A stretch of DNA of 64,000 nucleotides from Candidatus Defluviilinea proxima. GTDB lineage: Bacteria; Chloroflexota; Anaerolineae; Anaerolineales; Villigracilaceae. The first letter of the stretch is position 1; each line of letters begins with the position of its first letter. Positions 25,897 through 33,469 of the stretch are shown here, piece after piece. The position numbers and the translations under genes are program-made. The notes under the pieces are model-generated. The model was not told the origin of the DNA. It did not search any database and saw nothing but the letters and a program-made list of their open reading frames with translations. Location of the stretch: the NCBI GenBank assembly GCA_016721115.1, contig JADKIW010000001.1:3983501-4047500 (forward strand). The letters are read 5' to 3'.

Positions 25897-26637
25897 TTAT
25901 TTTTTACGTTTTCTTCTGCCAATAAGAAACTTGACGATATCTTCAAAGAACGGGAAGCCAACCACCGCCCCAACCAGGGACCCGATCCCCCCAAGAGTTC
26001 GCACAACCTTCGCAGGCAGGCCGAGGAAATTCACCGCTTCGATCTCGACAAGTTGAGCTGATACTGTATTTCGGCTTTCTTCCCCGCTGACTTTATCCAC
26101 GAACCGCAGATAGAACCAGACCGTCCCGCGATACACTCCCACTTCAAGTGGGCGGACACTCCAATAGAAGTTGATGGATTGTCCCTTCGAGAGCGGTTGG
26201 CTGATCAACTCCGGCGGAGAGACTTGCATCCCTGCTACATCAAATTTTGTTTCAGCAATTACATTGTGCGTTTCATATAAGTTCGGGATTTCAATCACAT
26301 CTCCGGTGACTACATTCCCTCCGACTTGTGCGGTTGGCGTGATATTGCCGAGGTCATCCACTTCAAGCGTCAAACGGATTCGATCTGAATCTCCCGCGCG
26401 GATCTGCGATGGGAATTCCAACGTGAGTCTGCGCCGCTCGGGAATGGATGGTAAAGCTGTCGACGGAGAGTCGCTGGCAGAAGGTGTTGCAAGAACTGAT
26501 TTTGTCGGAGAAATTATAGGGGCTGGCTGATCACCAGGTACACCGACTCCGCTACAGGCAAGAACAGCCAGGGATACAATCATCCACACGGCGAAAACAC
26601 GAAAAATGACGCGGGGAGAAAAAGGCATCTTGTTCAC
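25897..26637 (-). CDS. Putative lipoprotein with C-terminal membrane segment
   Basis: I do not recognise the family. The 246-residue product starts (GTG) with a hydrophobic signal ending in a lipobox-like LAVLACSG, then a Ser/Pro/Thr-rich linker to residue 65, then a beta-rich domain (RRLTLEFPSQIRAGDSDRIRLTLEVD ... NFYWSVRPLEVGVYRGTVWFYLRFVDK) resembling an immunoglobulin-like fold, and finally a C-terminal helix with a very basic end (KFLIGRRKRKK). The basic tail implies a second membrane insertion with its end in the cytoplasm. Its GTG overlaps the stop of the small upstream gene (GTGA), so it is translated together with that gene and the nucleotidyltransferase-fold protein. Confidence 0.6.
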   Translation of the reverse strand: MNKMPFSPRVIFRVFAVWMIVSLAVLACSGVGVPGDQPAPIISPTKSVLATPSASDSPSTALPSIPERRRLTLEFPSQIRAGDSDRIRLTLEVDDLGNITPTAQVGGNVVTGDVIEIPNLYETHNVIAETKFDVAGMQVSPPELISQPLSKGQSINFYWSVRPLEVGVYRGTVWFYLRFVDKVSGEESRNTVSAQLVEIEAVNFLGLPAKVVRTLGGIGSLVGAVVGFPFFEDIVKFLIGRRKRKK

Positions 26638-26810
26638 GAAACAGGGTTCGGGTAAATAAGAAGCGAGGTCGGTGTCGGCAATTGCAGATTGGAAGGAGAG
26701 ACGGGCTGAGTCAGTATCGTTCGATCCAACGGTTTATAAGCCCAGATCAACAAAGCGATGGACACCGCCAGAATCAAAACACCGAGAATGACCCGAATAC
26801 GCCTTATCAT
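26634..26810 (-). CDS. 58-residue single-helix membrane protein
   Basis: This short reading frame runs from ATG at 26810 to TGA at 26634. It begins with basic residues (MIRRIR), has one membrane helix (VILGVLILAVSIALLIWAY) and a short Pro/Thr-rich outer tail. It overlaps the upstream gene by ATGA and the downstream gene by GTGA, which strongly suggests translational coupling and therefore real expression. It could be a bitopic partner of the adjoining lipoprotein. Family unknown. Confidence 0.6.
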   Translation of the reverse strand: MIRRIRVILGVLILAVSIALLIWAYKPLDRTILTQPVSPSNLQLPTPTSLLIYPNPVS

Positions 26811-27559
26811 TGATCCACTTCTTCCACCTCGGTATACCAGCGAATGCGTGTGCCGAGTTGGTCACGGAATTTCCAGAAAAGGTTTTTGTTGATGGCCTTA
26901 AGCGTGCGTTGAATACGATGGACGCGGCGCAGGACAATTTGCTTTTCTTCTGCAGTGAGATCGAGCTCTTCGTGGAGGAGAATATTCTCAACGCGTGTGA
27001 AGTTGATGGATATGGTTTTATACAAACCCCAATACCGTATGCAAAGCCGTGCAATGCGATGCAAGTTGATCTTCTTGTGATCGTCGCGCCCAAGTTCGTT
27101 GTTGAGTAATAACGAAATGATATCGAGCGCATCTTTGCGATTGAGTTCAAGGATCTGCGCCTTTGATAATAACAATTCAGCCAGAGGGACAGTGACAGGA
27201 TCGGCCCCCAAACGTTTCTGCAACGGGAGCTTGTGGCACATTTCAAAGTCGCCGACAAAGACGTCAATGCGACGGCCTGTCAGCGAGTCCACAAAGATCT
27301 GACGACGTGCGCCATTGAGAATGTTGAATTCACGGTCGGGAATGTATCCCATCTCTTTGAAGAAAGGGGAAAGTTTACGGCGCGCTTTTTTATGTACTAC
27401 AAAATCAATGTCGGGATATTCACGCGTAAAGGCCTGCCGTTGTAAAGGGCTATGGACACGAACGGCCAATCCACCGATCACACGCATGTCGATTGCGTTG
27501 GAGCGGGCGGCATCCATCAAGCGATTCATTTCAAGTACGATCTCTGGTTGTGTTGTCAT
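26807..27559 (-). CDS. Nucleotidyltransferase-fold protein
   Basis: The 250-residue protein resembles the AbiEii/MNT-type nucleotidyltransferase superfamily: MRVIGGLAVRVHSP near residue 28 (the GG before the first strand) and PDIDFVVHKKARRKL near residue 52 with the two metal Asp, then a later acidic residue in RRIDVFVGDF. It is not paired with an antitoxin-like gene, so a toxin-antitoxin role is not implied. The C-terminal half is helical. Start 27559 is chosen because the longer frame begins with a poor MILV extension. It is first in a coupled trio with a small membrane protein and a lipoprotein. Confidence 0.65.
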   Translation of the reverse strand: MTTQPEIVLEMNRLMDAARSNAIDMRVIGGLAVRVHSPLQRQAFTREYPDIDFVVHKKARRKLSPFFKEMGYIPDREFNILNGARRQIFVDSLTGRRIDVFVGDFEMCHKLPLQKRLGADPVTVPLAELLLSKAQILELNRKDALDIISLLLNNELGRDDHKKINLHRIARLCIRYWGLYKTISINFTRVENILLHEELDLTAEEKQIVLRRVHRIQRTLKAINKNLFWKFRDQLGTRIRWYTEVEEVDQ

Positions 27560-27580
27560 TACGAGTATCACCTATAGCCT

Positions 27581-27625
27581 ATTCTCATGGAGTACGGGCT
27601 ATTTTACTCCGTACTCCATGAGAAT
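27581..27625. terminator. Bidirectional-looking hairpin after the APC permease
   Basis: A perfect 17-base-pair stem (ATTCTCATGGAGTACGG and its complement) encloses an 11-base loop. It sits 20 bases past the permease stop on the minus strand, before the nucleotidyltransferase-fold gene. T-rich sequence flanks both sides weakly. Confidence 0.65.
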
Positions 27626-27645
27626 TTATTTCTTATGCCTTACAG

Positions 27646-29286
27646 TTACTCAACCGGGATCTCAGACTGGACCTTATTCATATCAATACCGCCTTTTTTG
27701 CGGTACGCTCTGAAACCAAAGTAGATAATTGTTGCCAACACATACATGGAGCCCATGTAGATCAATGAAGGAAGATTCTTCACACCTGCTTCATTGATGG
27801 AATACCCAATACCATATAAAGCGTTCGGGTCGAAGATCCATTGGTAGAGCAGGAAGACAAGAAAACTGCCGAAGATCACACCTGCAACCGTGATCAAGGG
27901 AATGCCAAGCACATTGTATTTGGCAATCGGGGAAGACTTGTAAAGATCAGGTTTTGTGTACGGAAGGATGATCGCGGAAATCGTTGTACCGAGATAGGTC
28001 ACCGCAATGACGAGCGTGGAGCACAAGGTCAATGAAGCGAAGTTCGCGATATTGAACGAGAAGAGATACGCAACAAGAATGGAAGGTACCACCATCAACA
28101 ATAAAGCATTGACCGGCGTGCCGGTGCGCTCATCCACTTCTGCAACTTTTTCGGGGAGTAGACGATCGAAAGCGGCGGCAAAGATCACACGTGTGGAGGA
28201 AAGGAACACAGTTCCGCACCAACCGAACCACCACAGGCTCATCAATCCAACGACAAGGAATTGAACGAGTTTATTGGTGGTCAGGAAAGCCGCAAGCAAA
28301 GCTGGGTACGGCCAGAAAGGCAGGGCCACATCCGCGCCATACCAGACATGGTTCCACCATGCGGCACCGGCTTGTACGTAAAAATCCCAGCCAACGGTTT
28401 TGCGGATTGCAAATAATACAATCATGGCAAGGACGGTGGTCACACCAAGCGCCCATCCCATACCGGAAATGTTGCGTTTGAAATCGGTAGCGCCACGTAC
28501 TTCACCATAAAGAGTTGCGCCCCAATTCGGCCACAAATTGAAGAACACGAGATACGGCAAGACAAGGAACACTGCCGCAAACTTTCCACCACTAAAAGGA
28601 GTTGCTGCGCCGGCATCGGTCCCAAGTTGAACGGTGGCATCATATGCACCGGGTTGAGCACCGAACATCGCAGTAGCATTTGCTTCAAGGCCAGCCTTGA
28701 AAGCTTCGTTGGAGCCGGTCAGCAACAAGACGATCACGATGAGCAATCCCAACACGCCACCATAGAACGAATATTTCTGGATCTTGGCATATGTTTTCAT
28801 GCCAAGGGTAATGAATAGACTCACGATCGCAAGTGTGATCAATGAAGCGACAAAAGAACCGGTCTGCGTGCCAGCGAACCAAAGAGCGGTGTCCTTTGCG
28901 CCAAGGACGGCAAGCAACGGCACCAACACGATGTGACGGAACATATCGCCATACAACGGAACCCACAACCACAGAATAAACCACCAGCCCGTGACTGCGA
29001 GGATGAAGCCCACTGCGCCACCGAGAATACGGCTCTGCCAGACATAATCGCCGCCCGAACGAGGCATGACAGCGATCAACCCGGCATACACAATAACTTC
29101 AAAGAAGATGATGATCGCGCTCACGATCAACGCGTTGATCATCCCGCCCTCGAAATAGTACATCTGACTAAAGCTGTACAAACCGAGTGTAACGAGATTG
29201 ATGGAAAAGAACGCGTAAATGAACGCGTCCATGACAGACCATGAACGTACCAGGCCGGTCGCCTTGCGGACAAACAAATTACTCAT
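27646..29286 (-). CDS. APC superfamily amino-acid permease
   Basis: The 546-residue protein has about twelve to thirteen membrane helices and the APC-family pattern: SVMDAFIYAFFSINLVTLG for helix 1, MPRSGGDYVWQSRILGGAVGFILAVTGWW for helix 3, and VDERTGTPVNALLLMVVPSILVAYLFSF around helix 8-9. Such transporters import amino acids or related amines by coupling to ions or exchange; substrate cannot be read. AGGAGG is well placed before the start. It lies 67 bases after the phosphoesterase gene on the same strand. Confidence 0.85.
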   Translation of the reverse strand: MSNLFVRKATGLVRSWSVMDAFIYAFFSINLVTLGLYSFSQMYYFEGGMINALIVSAIIIFFEVIVYAGLIAVMPRSGGDYVWQSRILGGAVGFILAVTGWWFILWLWVPLYGDMFRHIVLVPLLAVLGAKDTALWFAGTQTGSFVASLITLAIVSLFITLGMKTYAKIQKYSFYGGVLGLLIVIVLLLTGSNEAFKAGLEANATAMFGAQPGAYDATVQLGTDAGAATPFSGGKFAAVFLVLPYLVFFNLWPNWGATLYGEVRGATDFKRNISGMGWALGVTTVLAMIVLFAIRKTVGWDFYVQAGAAWWNHVWYGADVALPFWPYPALLAAFLTTNKLVQFLVVGLMSLWWFGWCGTVFLSSTRVIFAAAFDRLLPEKVAEVDERTGTPVNALLLMVVPSILVAYLFSFNIANFASLTLCSTLVIAVTYLGTTISAIILPYTKPDLYKSSPIAKYNVLGIPLITVAGVIFGSFLVFLLYQWIFDPNALYGIGYSINEAGVKNLPSLIYMGSMYVLATIIYFGFRAYRKKGGIDMNKVQSEIPVE

Positions 29287-29353
29287 AAAGACTCCTCCTT
29301 AGGGAAGTTTGGTTAACTTACTGTAAATCATTAACACACAAAATCCAAAATAG

Positions 29354-30301
29354 TTAACCTGAGGTTAATACATAATTTTCGATCTTGTTCTTGCCCAAGG
29401 ACACAATTGCACCAAGCAAGGTTCCCTGTTCGTACATGGAGCCGGGGTTGATGCATAGGGTCTTGCCAATACGGGTCGAGCCGCGCCCTTCGTGGATATG
29501 CCCATGCAAGCTGAGTAACGGCTTCGTCTCTTCAATTGCTTTTCGTAATGCTGTCGAGCCGACCGGTTTCAACGCCTGCCCTGCCAACACAGGCCGCAGA
29601 TATTTGTCCAGTTCCGGCGCTTCATCAAGACCAGATTTATACGGAGGCACATGGATGTTGAAGATGGCATTGCGCGGATCTTTGAGTTGGGAGATCATCG
29701 CTTCATACCGGACCTTGAGCTGGTCCTCGTCCTCTTCACGATGCGTATCCCAAGGCGTTCTGTTCGACCAACCCGATGCGATCATTTCGTGATGTTCATC
29801 AAGGGGAGTCACAAGCCCCTCGGCCAGAATCACCCGTCGGGAAGCACGAACGATCGCGTCCACTTCATCCATATCATCGTTGCCCGGACAGCAATAGACT
29901 TTCATATCGGTGCCATCCAGTTTTTTGTCAGCGAGAGCCATCCATTGCTCAACGACTTTGAGAACTTCTTGCAAAAATATTTGGCTGACGCGCTCAGGAT
30001 CTTTTTCCAATTCGGCGATCTCATCAGGCGTCGTGAGATATGGATAATATCCACGGCTTCGCACACGCTTCTGCATGTCCGCGAGTTCTTCTTCATTAGT
30101 CACCGGGAAATCCTGTTCGAGGAGTGTCACTTTGTAATTCTTTCCACCTTGATGAATGAAAGGCACAACCGCTTTGCCCGTCATATCACCACCAAGAATC
30201 AGTACGTCCACTCCATAAAATTTCCCCGCATTCAAAAACTTGCTCCAACAAATGTCCGACCCATGAATATCTGTGGCAAAAAATAGTTTTGTCACTTGCA
30301 C
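29354..30301 (-). CDS. Calcineurin-like metallophosphoesterase
   Basis: The 315-residue protein has the five metallophosphoesterase blocks: FATDIHGSD at the N-terminus, LILGGDMTG, VYCCPGNDDMDE, a His in FNIHVPPYKSG and LLSLHGHIHEGRG. The third block is GNDD instead of the common GNHD, as in several predicted phosphodiesterases. It is cytoplasmic. The substrate, a nucleotide or small phosphoester, is unknown. It begins the short operon with the APC permease. Confidence 0.85.
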   Translation of the reverse strand: MQVTKLFFATDIHGSDICWSKFLNAGKFYGVDVLILGGDMTGKAVVPFIHQGGKNYKVTLLEQDFPVTNEEELADMQKRVRSRGYYPYLTTPDEIAELEKDPERVSQIFLQEVLKVVEQWMALADKKLDGTDMKVYCCPGNDDMDEVDAIVRASRRVILAEGLVTPLDEHHEMIASGWSNRTPWDTHREEDEDQLKVRYEAMISQLKDPRNAIFNIHVPPYKSGLDEAPELDKYLRPVLAGQALKPVGSTALRKAIEETKPLLSLHGHIHEGRGSTRIGKTLCINPGSMYEQGTLLGAIVSLGKNKIENYVLTSG

Positions 30302-30400
30302 ATCCTTTGGCTTGGAATGATTATTACCCTATTATTATACACGCCGGAGAATGGAATTCTTATGATATAGTATGCCCCCGATTGCAAATTACAATACCCA

Positions 30401-30450
30401 CGGTCACAAATGGCGCTTTCCACCTTTTGAAAAAACGCCGTTTGTGACCG
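30401..30450 (+). promoter_or_regulatory. Stem-loop in the serB 5' region
   Basis: CGGTCACAAATGGCG pairs with CGCCGTTTGTGACCG over 15 positions, with one G-T pair, around a 20-base loop containing six A. It lies 27 bases before the serB start codon. No terminator T run follows, so it may act on translation or RNA stability, or be an operator. Confidence 0.5.
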
Positions 30451-30477
30451 AGTGCGGTATATTCATCGAGGTTATAT

Positions 30478-31692
30478 ATGCACGACCCAATTTTGATCAA
30501 CATCACGGGCATGGATAGACCCGGCATCACAGCATCTGTCACAGAATTGTTGGCGGGGTACGATGTCAATATATTGGATATCGGCCAATCGGTCATTCAC
30601 GACGCGCTTTCGTTGGGAATGCTGATCCAGATCCCCACACAGATCTCAGACGAGCAGATCGTGTTGGATGCTATCCAAAAGAAAATTGACGAATTGCAAA
30701 TGAACATTCGATTCGTCAAGATCGATAGTGAAAGTTATTCTCAGTGGGTGGGGCAACAAGGCAAGGGACGACACATTGTCACTTTGTTAGCAAGGCGTAT
30801 CTCAGCCTATCACATCGGCCGACTGGCTCGTATCGTTGCAGATAACGGTTTGAACATCGACAAGATCGCACGTCTCTCTGGTCGCATTCCCCTGGAAGCA
30901 GTTGGCTCTGACGGCCAAGCTTGCGTGGAATTCTCCCTGCGTGGACATGTCACAGACCTGCCCGTTTTACGCCGTAAGTTCATGGAACTTGCTGATGAGA
31001 TCGAAGTGGACATCGCCTATCAAGAGAACAATGTCTACCGTCGTAATCGTCGCCTCGTGGCTTTCGATATGGACTCAACATTGATCCAAGCCGAGGTGAT
31101 CGACGAACTTGCCAAACGTGCAGGCGTTGGCAAACAAGTGGCCGAGATCACAGAACGTGCAATGCGCGGAGAACTTAAGTTCAAAGAAAGCTTTCGTGAA
31201 CGCGTGGCGTTGCTCAAAGGTCTGCCGGAGTCTGCTTTAGCAGAAGTGGCCGCGACTCTAAAATATACCGACGGACTTGAGAGACTTATGACCACGTTGA
31301 AAAAGCTGGGATACAAGACCGTCATTCTCTCCGGTGGGTTCACGTATTTCGGTCGTGCTCTGCAAAGAAAATTTGGCTTTGACTATGTCTTCGCGAACGA
31401 CCTCGAGATCGAAGAGGGAATCGTCACAGGCAGAGTAGTATCCGAGATCGTGGATGGTGAGCGCAAGGCGTCTTTGTTGGAAAGTATCGCTCAACACGAA
31501 GGCTTTTCCTTGGAGCAAACCATCGCAGTCGGCGATGGAGCCAATGATCTGCCGATGTTGAGTAAAGCTGGTCTTGGCATCGCCTTCAACGCCAAACCGA
31601 TCGTCAAGAAATCGGCCAAACAATCACTGAGTTCCTTTGGCATTGATGGCATCCTGTATTTGATGGGCCTTTCAGAAAAAGAAACAAAATAA
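30478..31692 (+). CDS. serB: Phosphoserine phosphatase with N-terminal ACT domains
   Basis: This enzyme removes phosphate from O-phosphoserine in the last step of serine synthesis. Residues 1-170 form two ACT-type regulatory domains (LINITGMDRPGITASVTELLAGYDVNILDIGQ; second one around RISAYHIGRLARIVADNGLNIDKIARL). The HAD phosphatase begins with AFDMDSTLIQAEVIDELAKRAGVG, where the first Asp (about residue 196) is the phosphate acceptor. TVILSGGFTYF, then AVGDGANDLPML complete the site. ACT domains make serine feedback likely. Full length at 404 residues. Confidence 0.93.
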   Translation: MHDPILINITGMDRPGITASVTELLAGYDVNILDIGQSVIHDALSLGMLIQIPTQISDEQIVLDAIQKKIDELQMNIRFVKIDSESYSQWVGQQGKGRHIVTLLARRISAYHIGRLARIVADNGLNIDKIARLSGRIPLEAVGSDGQACVEFSLRGHVTDLPVLRRKFMELADEIEVDIAYQENNVYRRNRRLVAFDMDSTLIQAEVIDELAKRAGVGKQVAEITERAMRGELKFKESFRERVALLKGLPESALAEVAATLKYTDGLERLMTTLKKLGYKTVILSGGFTYFGRALQRKFGFDYVFANDLEIEEGIVTGRVVSEIVDGERKASLLESIAQHEGFSLEQTIAVGDGANDLPMLSKAGLGIAFNAKPIVKKSAKQSLSSFGIDGILYLMGLSEKETK

Positions 31693-31701
31693 TAAAGTCG
31701 C

Positions 31702-31730
31702 TTGACGCATGTTAACCCCAATGGTATCCT
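31702..31730 (+). promoter_or_regulatory. Promoter of the attenuator leader
   Basis: TTGACG at 31702-31707 and TATCCT at 31725-31730 are separated by exactly 17 bases. The expected start of transcription (31737-31739) coincides with the ATG of the leader peptide, so the leader would be translated from a leaderless RNA. Confidence 0.7.
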
Positions 31731-31738
31731 TGCTTTCA

Positions 31739-31831
31739 ATGTTCAACAACATTCGCACCAACGACAACACCAATACTACTCGTACCGATAATTCGGTGAC
31801 AGGGCGTTGGTGCTTGGCAAGTGAACAGTAA
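31739..31831 (+). CDS. Leader peptide rich in Asn and Thr
   Basis: Thirty codons run from ATG to TAA. Six encode Asn and six encode Thr, clustered between codons 3 and 21 (RTNDNTNTTRTDNSVT). Two Asp codons are also there. A short, biased peptide just after a promoter and ahead of mutually exclusive hairpins is the mark of a ribosome-mediated attenuator. Stalling on scarce Asn- or Thr-tRNA would block the first arm and let the antiterminator form. There is no ribosome binding site because the RNA would begin at the ATG. Confidence 0.6.
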   Translation: MFNNIRTNDNTNTTRTDNSVTGRWCLASEQ

Positions 31832-31894
31832 CGAACAGGTTCACCCAAAAGTAGGTACACCAAAACGCCCCGAGCACATCGGGGCGTTATTTTT
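31755..31894 (+). promoter_or_regulatory. Transcription attenuator before the aminotransferase gene
   Basis: Four segments can pair in exclusive ways. GCACCAACG (31755-31763) pairs with CGTTGGTGC (31805-31813). The overlapping GGGCGTT plus GGTG (31802-31812) can instead pair with CACC (31858-31861) plus AACGCCC (31864-31870). The latter segment also forms the terminator arm AACGCCCCGA with TCGGGGCGTT (31879-31888), followed by A and six T. The leader peptide covers the first two segments and its stop codon lies 15 bases after the second. This is the classical 1:2, 2:3, 3:4 arrangement. Confidence 0.65.
31864..31894 (+). terminator. Attenuator terminator
   Basis: A perfect ten-base-pair GC-rich stem with a GCACA loop is followed by ATTTTTT. 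It lies about 100 bases before the aminotransferase start and would stop most transcripts unless the antiterminator forms. Confidence 0.85.
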
Positions 31895-31915
31895 TACCCC
31901 CACCCGCCTTTGGCA

Positions 31916-31959
31916 CCCTCCCCCAAATACGACGAACTTCAGTCGTATTTGGGGGAGGG
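31916..31959. repeat. 18-bp inverted repeat before the aminotransferase
   Basis: CCCTCCCCCAAATACGAC and its perfect complement enclose an eight-base loop. Runs of C and G flank it. It stands between the attenuator terminator and the gene, so it will be in the leader of any read-through RNA; it may be a dispersed palindromic repeat. Confidence 0.6.
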
Positions 31960-31990
31960 ACAAGGGGAGGGGGCTTAAGGAGAAAACACT

Positions 31991-33295
31991 ATGTCCATTT
32001 CCAACGCCACGCCAGTTTTCGCACTCGATGAAAAGAATCTCATTCCCGTCAGTGACCATCTCAAGCAAATGGCAGACATTCCACCGTCGCGCATGTTCCT
32101 CATCAACAAATCGTTGAAGGTATATGTGGAGAAGAATCCCGGTGCGAAAGTATTTGATGCATCACAAGGTGATGGAGGCGCTTCACTGCCCGGGACCCCC
32201 AAGCCGATCCTCGAACGCGCGCTTCAACTTCAACTGGAGCATGGTACGGCTTACGATATGCCGTTCGGCACCGACGCCTATCGCAAGGCCGTTATCGAAC
32301 AATATTGGAAGTTAGACTCCTCGTCAGGCTGGGGACCAGCCAATGTGCTCGGCACCGCAGGCGGACGTGATGCCCTCGTCAAAGCGTATCAAGCGATGAT
32401 GGCGCTCGGCTACGGACGTCAAGGTGACCTCATCATGGTTTCGCGCGTGCCGTGGATCTCCTACAACTGGGGACCATACGGAGTTGGCGCAAATGTCCTT
32501 TGGGCACCGGGCGATCCTGCGCAAGGATGGGCTTATTCCGAAGAGGCGATTCGGGAAAGCGTGAAGTTCGCCGAATCAAAGGGACGCAAGATCGCAGGCC
32601 TCGTCATCACGAACCCCGATAACCCCACAGGCCTGACCATATCGCCTGAAAAGCAAGCATTACTCGCAAAGACAGCTCTCGAGGCAGGTGTAGGCTTCGT
32701 TTTCTTCGATTGGATGTATCACTACGTCACCGACGAGTCCCCCATGGACTTGAACTCCTTCCTCAAGTTCTTCACGCCTGAAGAACGCAGGCGCATCATG
32801 TTCCTCGATGGCATCACCAAATCGCTCGGCGGATCCAACATCCGCAACTGCCACCTCATCGCGGATGAGGCCGTCATCAAGTTCATCACGGCGCGTTCTT
32901 CGCACACGGTCATCCCACCGTTCTTCTCATTGGCTGTTGCCATGGCCGCCTACGAAATGGGATTCACCGAAGCCGCCAAGACCATCATCGAACCCACCAA
33001 TGCCAGCCGCGTGGTTTTGAAAAAGCTCCTCGCCGAAAGCAACATGCAACACATCATTGGCAAAGGCTATTACGCCTTCATCAACGTCGGTGACTATATC
33101 AAAGCTAAAGGCTGGGCAGACACAGAACCCCTCGGTCAATATCTAGCCGAGAATCACGGAGTTGCCGTTGTCCCTGGCGCATTCTTCTCCCCCTTTGGCG
33201 GCGAATGGATTCGTTTCTCCTACGCCACGCCATCTGAAAGAACCGAAGGCGCATTCAAGCGGTTGATGGAAGGGTTAAATTCGTTGAAAGGTTAG
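31991..33295 (+). CDS. Class I/II PLP-dependent aminotransferase (aspartate-type)
   Basis: The 434-residue enzyme is a fold-type I aminotransferase. The PLP region shows GTAGGRDALVKAYQAMMALG, the NPDNPTG motif (VITNPDNPTGLTI) near residue 213, FFDWMYHYV, and the Schiff-base Lys in LDGITKSLGGSNIRN; the substrate carboxylate Arg is in WIRFSYATPSE. Such enzymes move amino groups between aspartate, glutamate or aromatic amino acids and 2-oxo acids. The exact substrate is unsure, but an Asn/Thr-rich leader peptide and an attenuator upstream point to aspartate-family metabolism. AAGGAG lies before the start. A ligase-peptidase fusion gene follows in the same direction. Confidence 0.85.
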   Translation: MSISNATPVFALDEKNLIPVSDHLKQMADIPPSRMFLINKSLKVYVEKNPGAKVFDASQGDGGASLPGTPKPILERALQLQLEHGTAYDMPFGTDAYRKAVIEQYWKLDSSSGWGPANVLGTAGGRDALVKAYQAMMALGYGRQGDLIMVSRVPWISYNWGPYGVGANVLWAPGDPAQGWAYSEEAIRESVKFAESKGRKIAGLVITNPDNPTGLTISPEKQALLAKTALEAGVGFVFFDWMYHYVTDESPMDLNSFLKFFTPEERRRIMFLDGITKSLGGSNIRNCHLIADEAVIKFITARSSHTVIPPFFSLAVAMAAYEMGFTEAAKTIIEPTNASRVVLKKLLAESNMQHIIGKGYYAFINVGDYIKAKGWADTEPLGQYLAENHGVAVVPGAFFSPFGGEWIRFSYATPSERTEGAFKRLMEGLNSLKG

Positions 33296-33310
33296 CTTTT
33301 AATAATATCC

Positions 33311-33359
33311 TGGTGGTTGAGTAGCCCTGCAGGTTTTGCGCAGGGCTACTCAACCACCA
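33311..33359. repeat. 20-bp perfect inverted repeat
   Basis: TGGTGGTTGAGTAGCCCTGC and its exact complement surround a nine-base loop. It lies just after the aminotransferase stop and could end its transcript, but the lack of a T run and the related element next to it suggest a dispersed palindromic repeat. Confidence 0.75.
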
Positions 33360-33382
33360 TATAAGCAAAAGTATTTCCGTTA

Positions 33383-33433
33383 TTGGTGGTTTCGATACGG
33401 GCGGGAAAAACATCCGCCCTACTCAACCACCAA
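33383..33433. repeat. Second, related inverted repeat
   Basis: TTGGTGGTT and AACCACCAA form the outer arms and GGGCGG and CCGCCC the inner arms. It shares GGTGGTT...CTACTCAACCACC ends with the element at 33311, so the two are members of one family lying side by side. Confidence 0.7.
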
Positions 33434-33469
33434 AGTATGTATCAAACATCATTTTTTATTGGAAACCTT

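Noticed and set aside
26807..27559. Toxin of a type IV toxin-antitoxin pair (AbiEii-like)
   Set aside because: The fold resembles nucleotidyltransferases, but no AbiEi-like antitoxin gene stands beside it; the coupled genes are membrane proteins.
31672..31863. Minus-strand 63-codon frame at the attenuator
   Set aside because: It is antisense to the leader peptide, lacks a ribosome binding site and has no known motif.
31739..31894. T-box riboswitch
   Set aside because: The conserved T-box sequence and the specifier stem are not seen; the coding leader peptide and three alternative stems fit ribosome-mediated attenuation better.
33383..33469. Earlier start for the ligase-peptidase fusion
   Set aside because: The 29 added codons fall in a palindromic repeat and have no ribosome binding site; the ligase fold begins after 33470.
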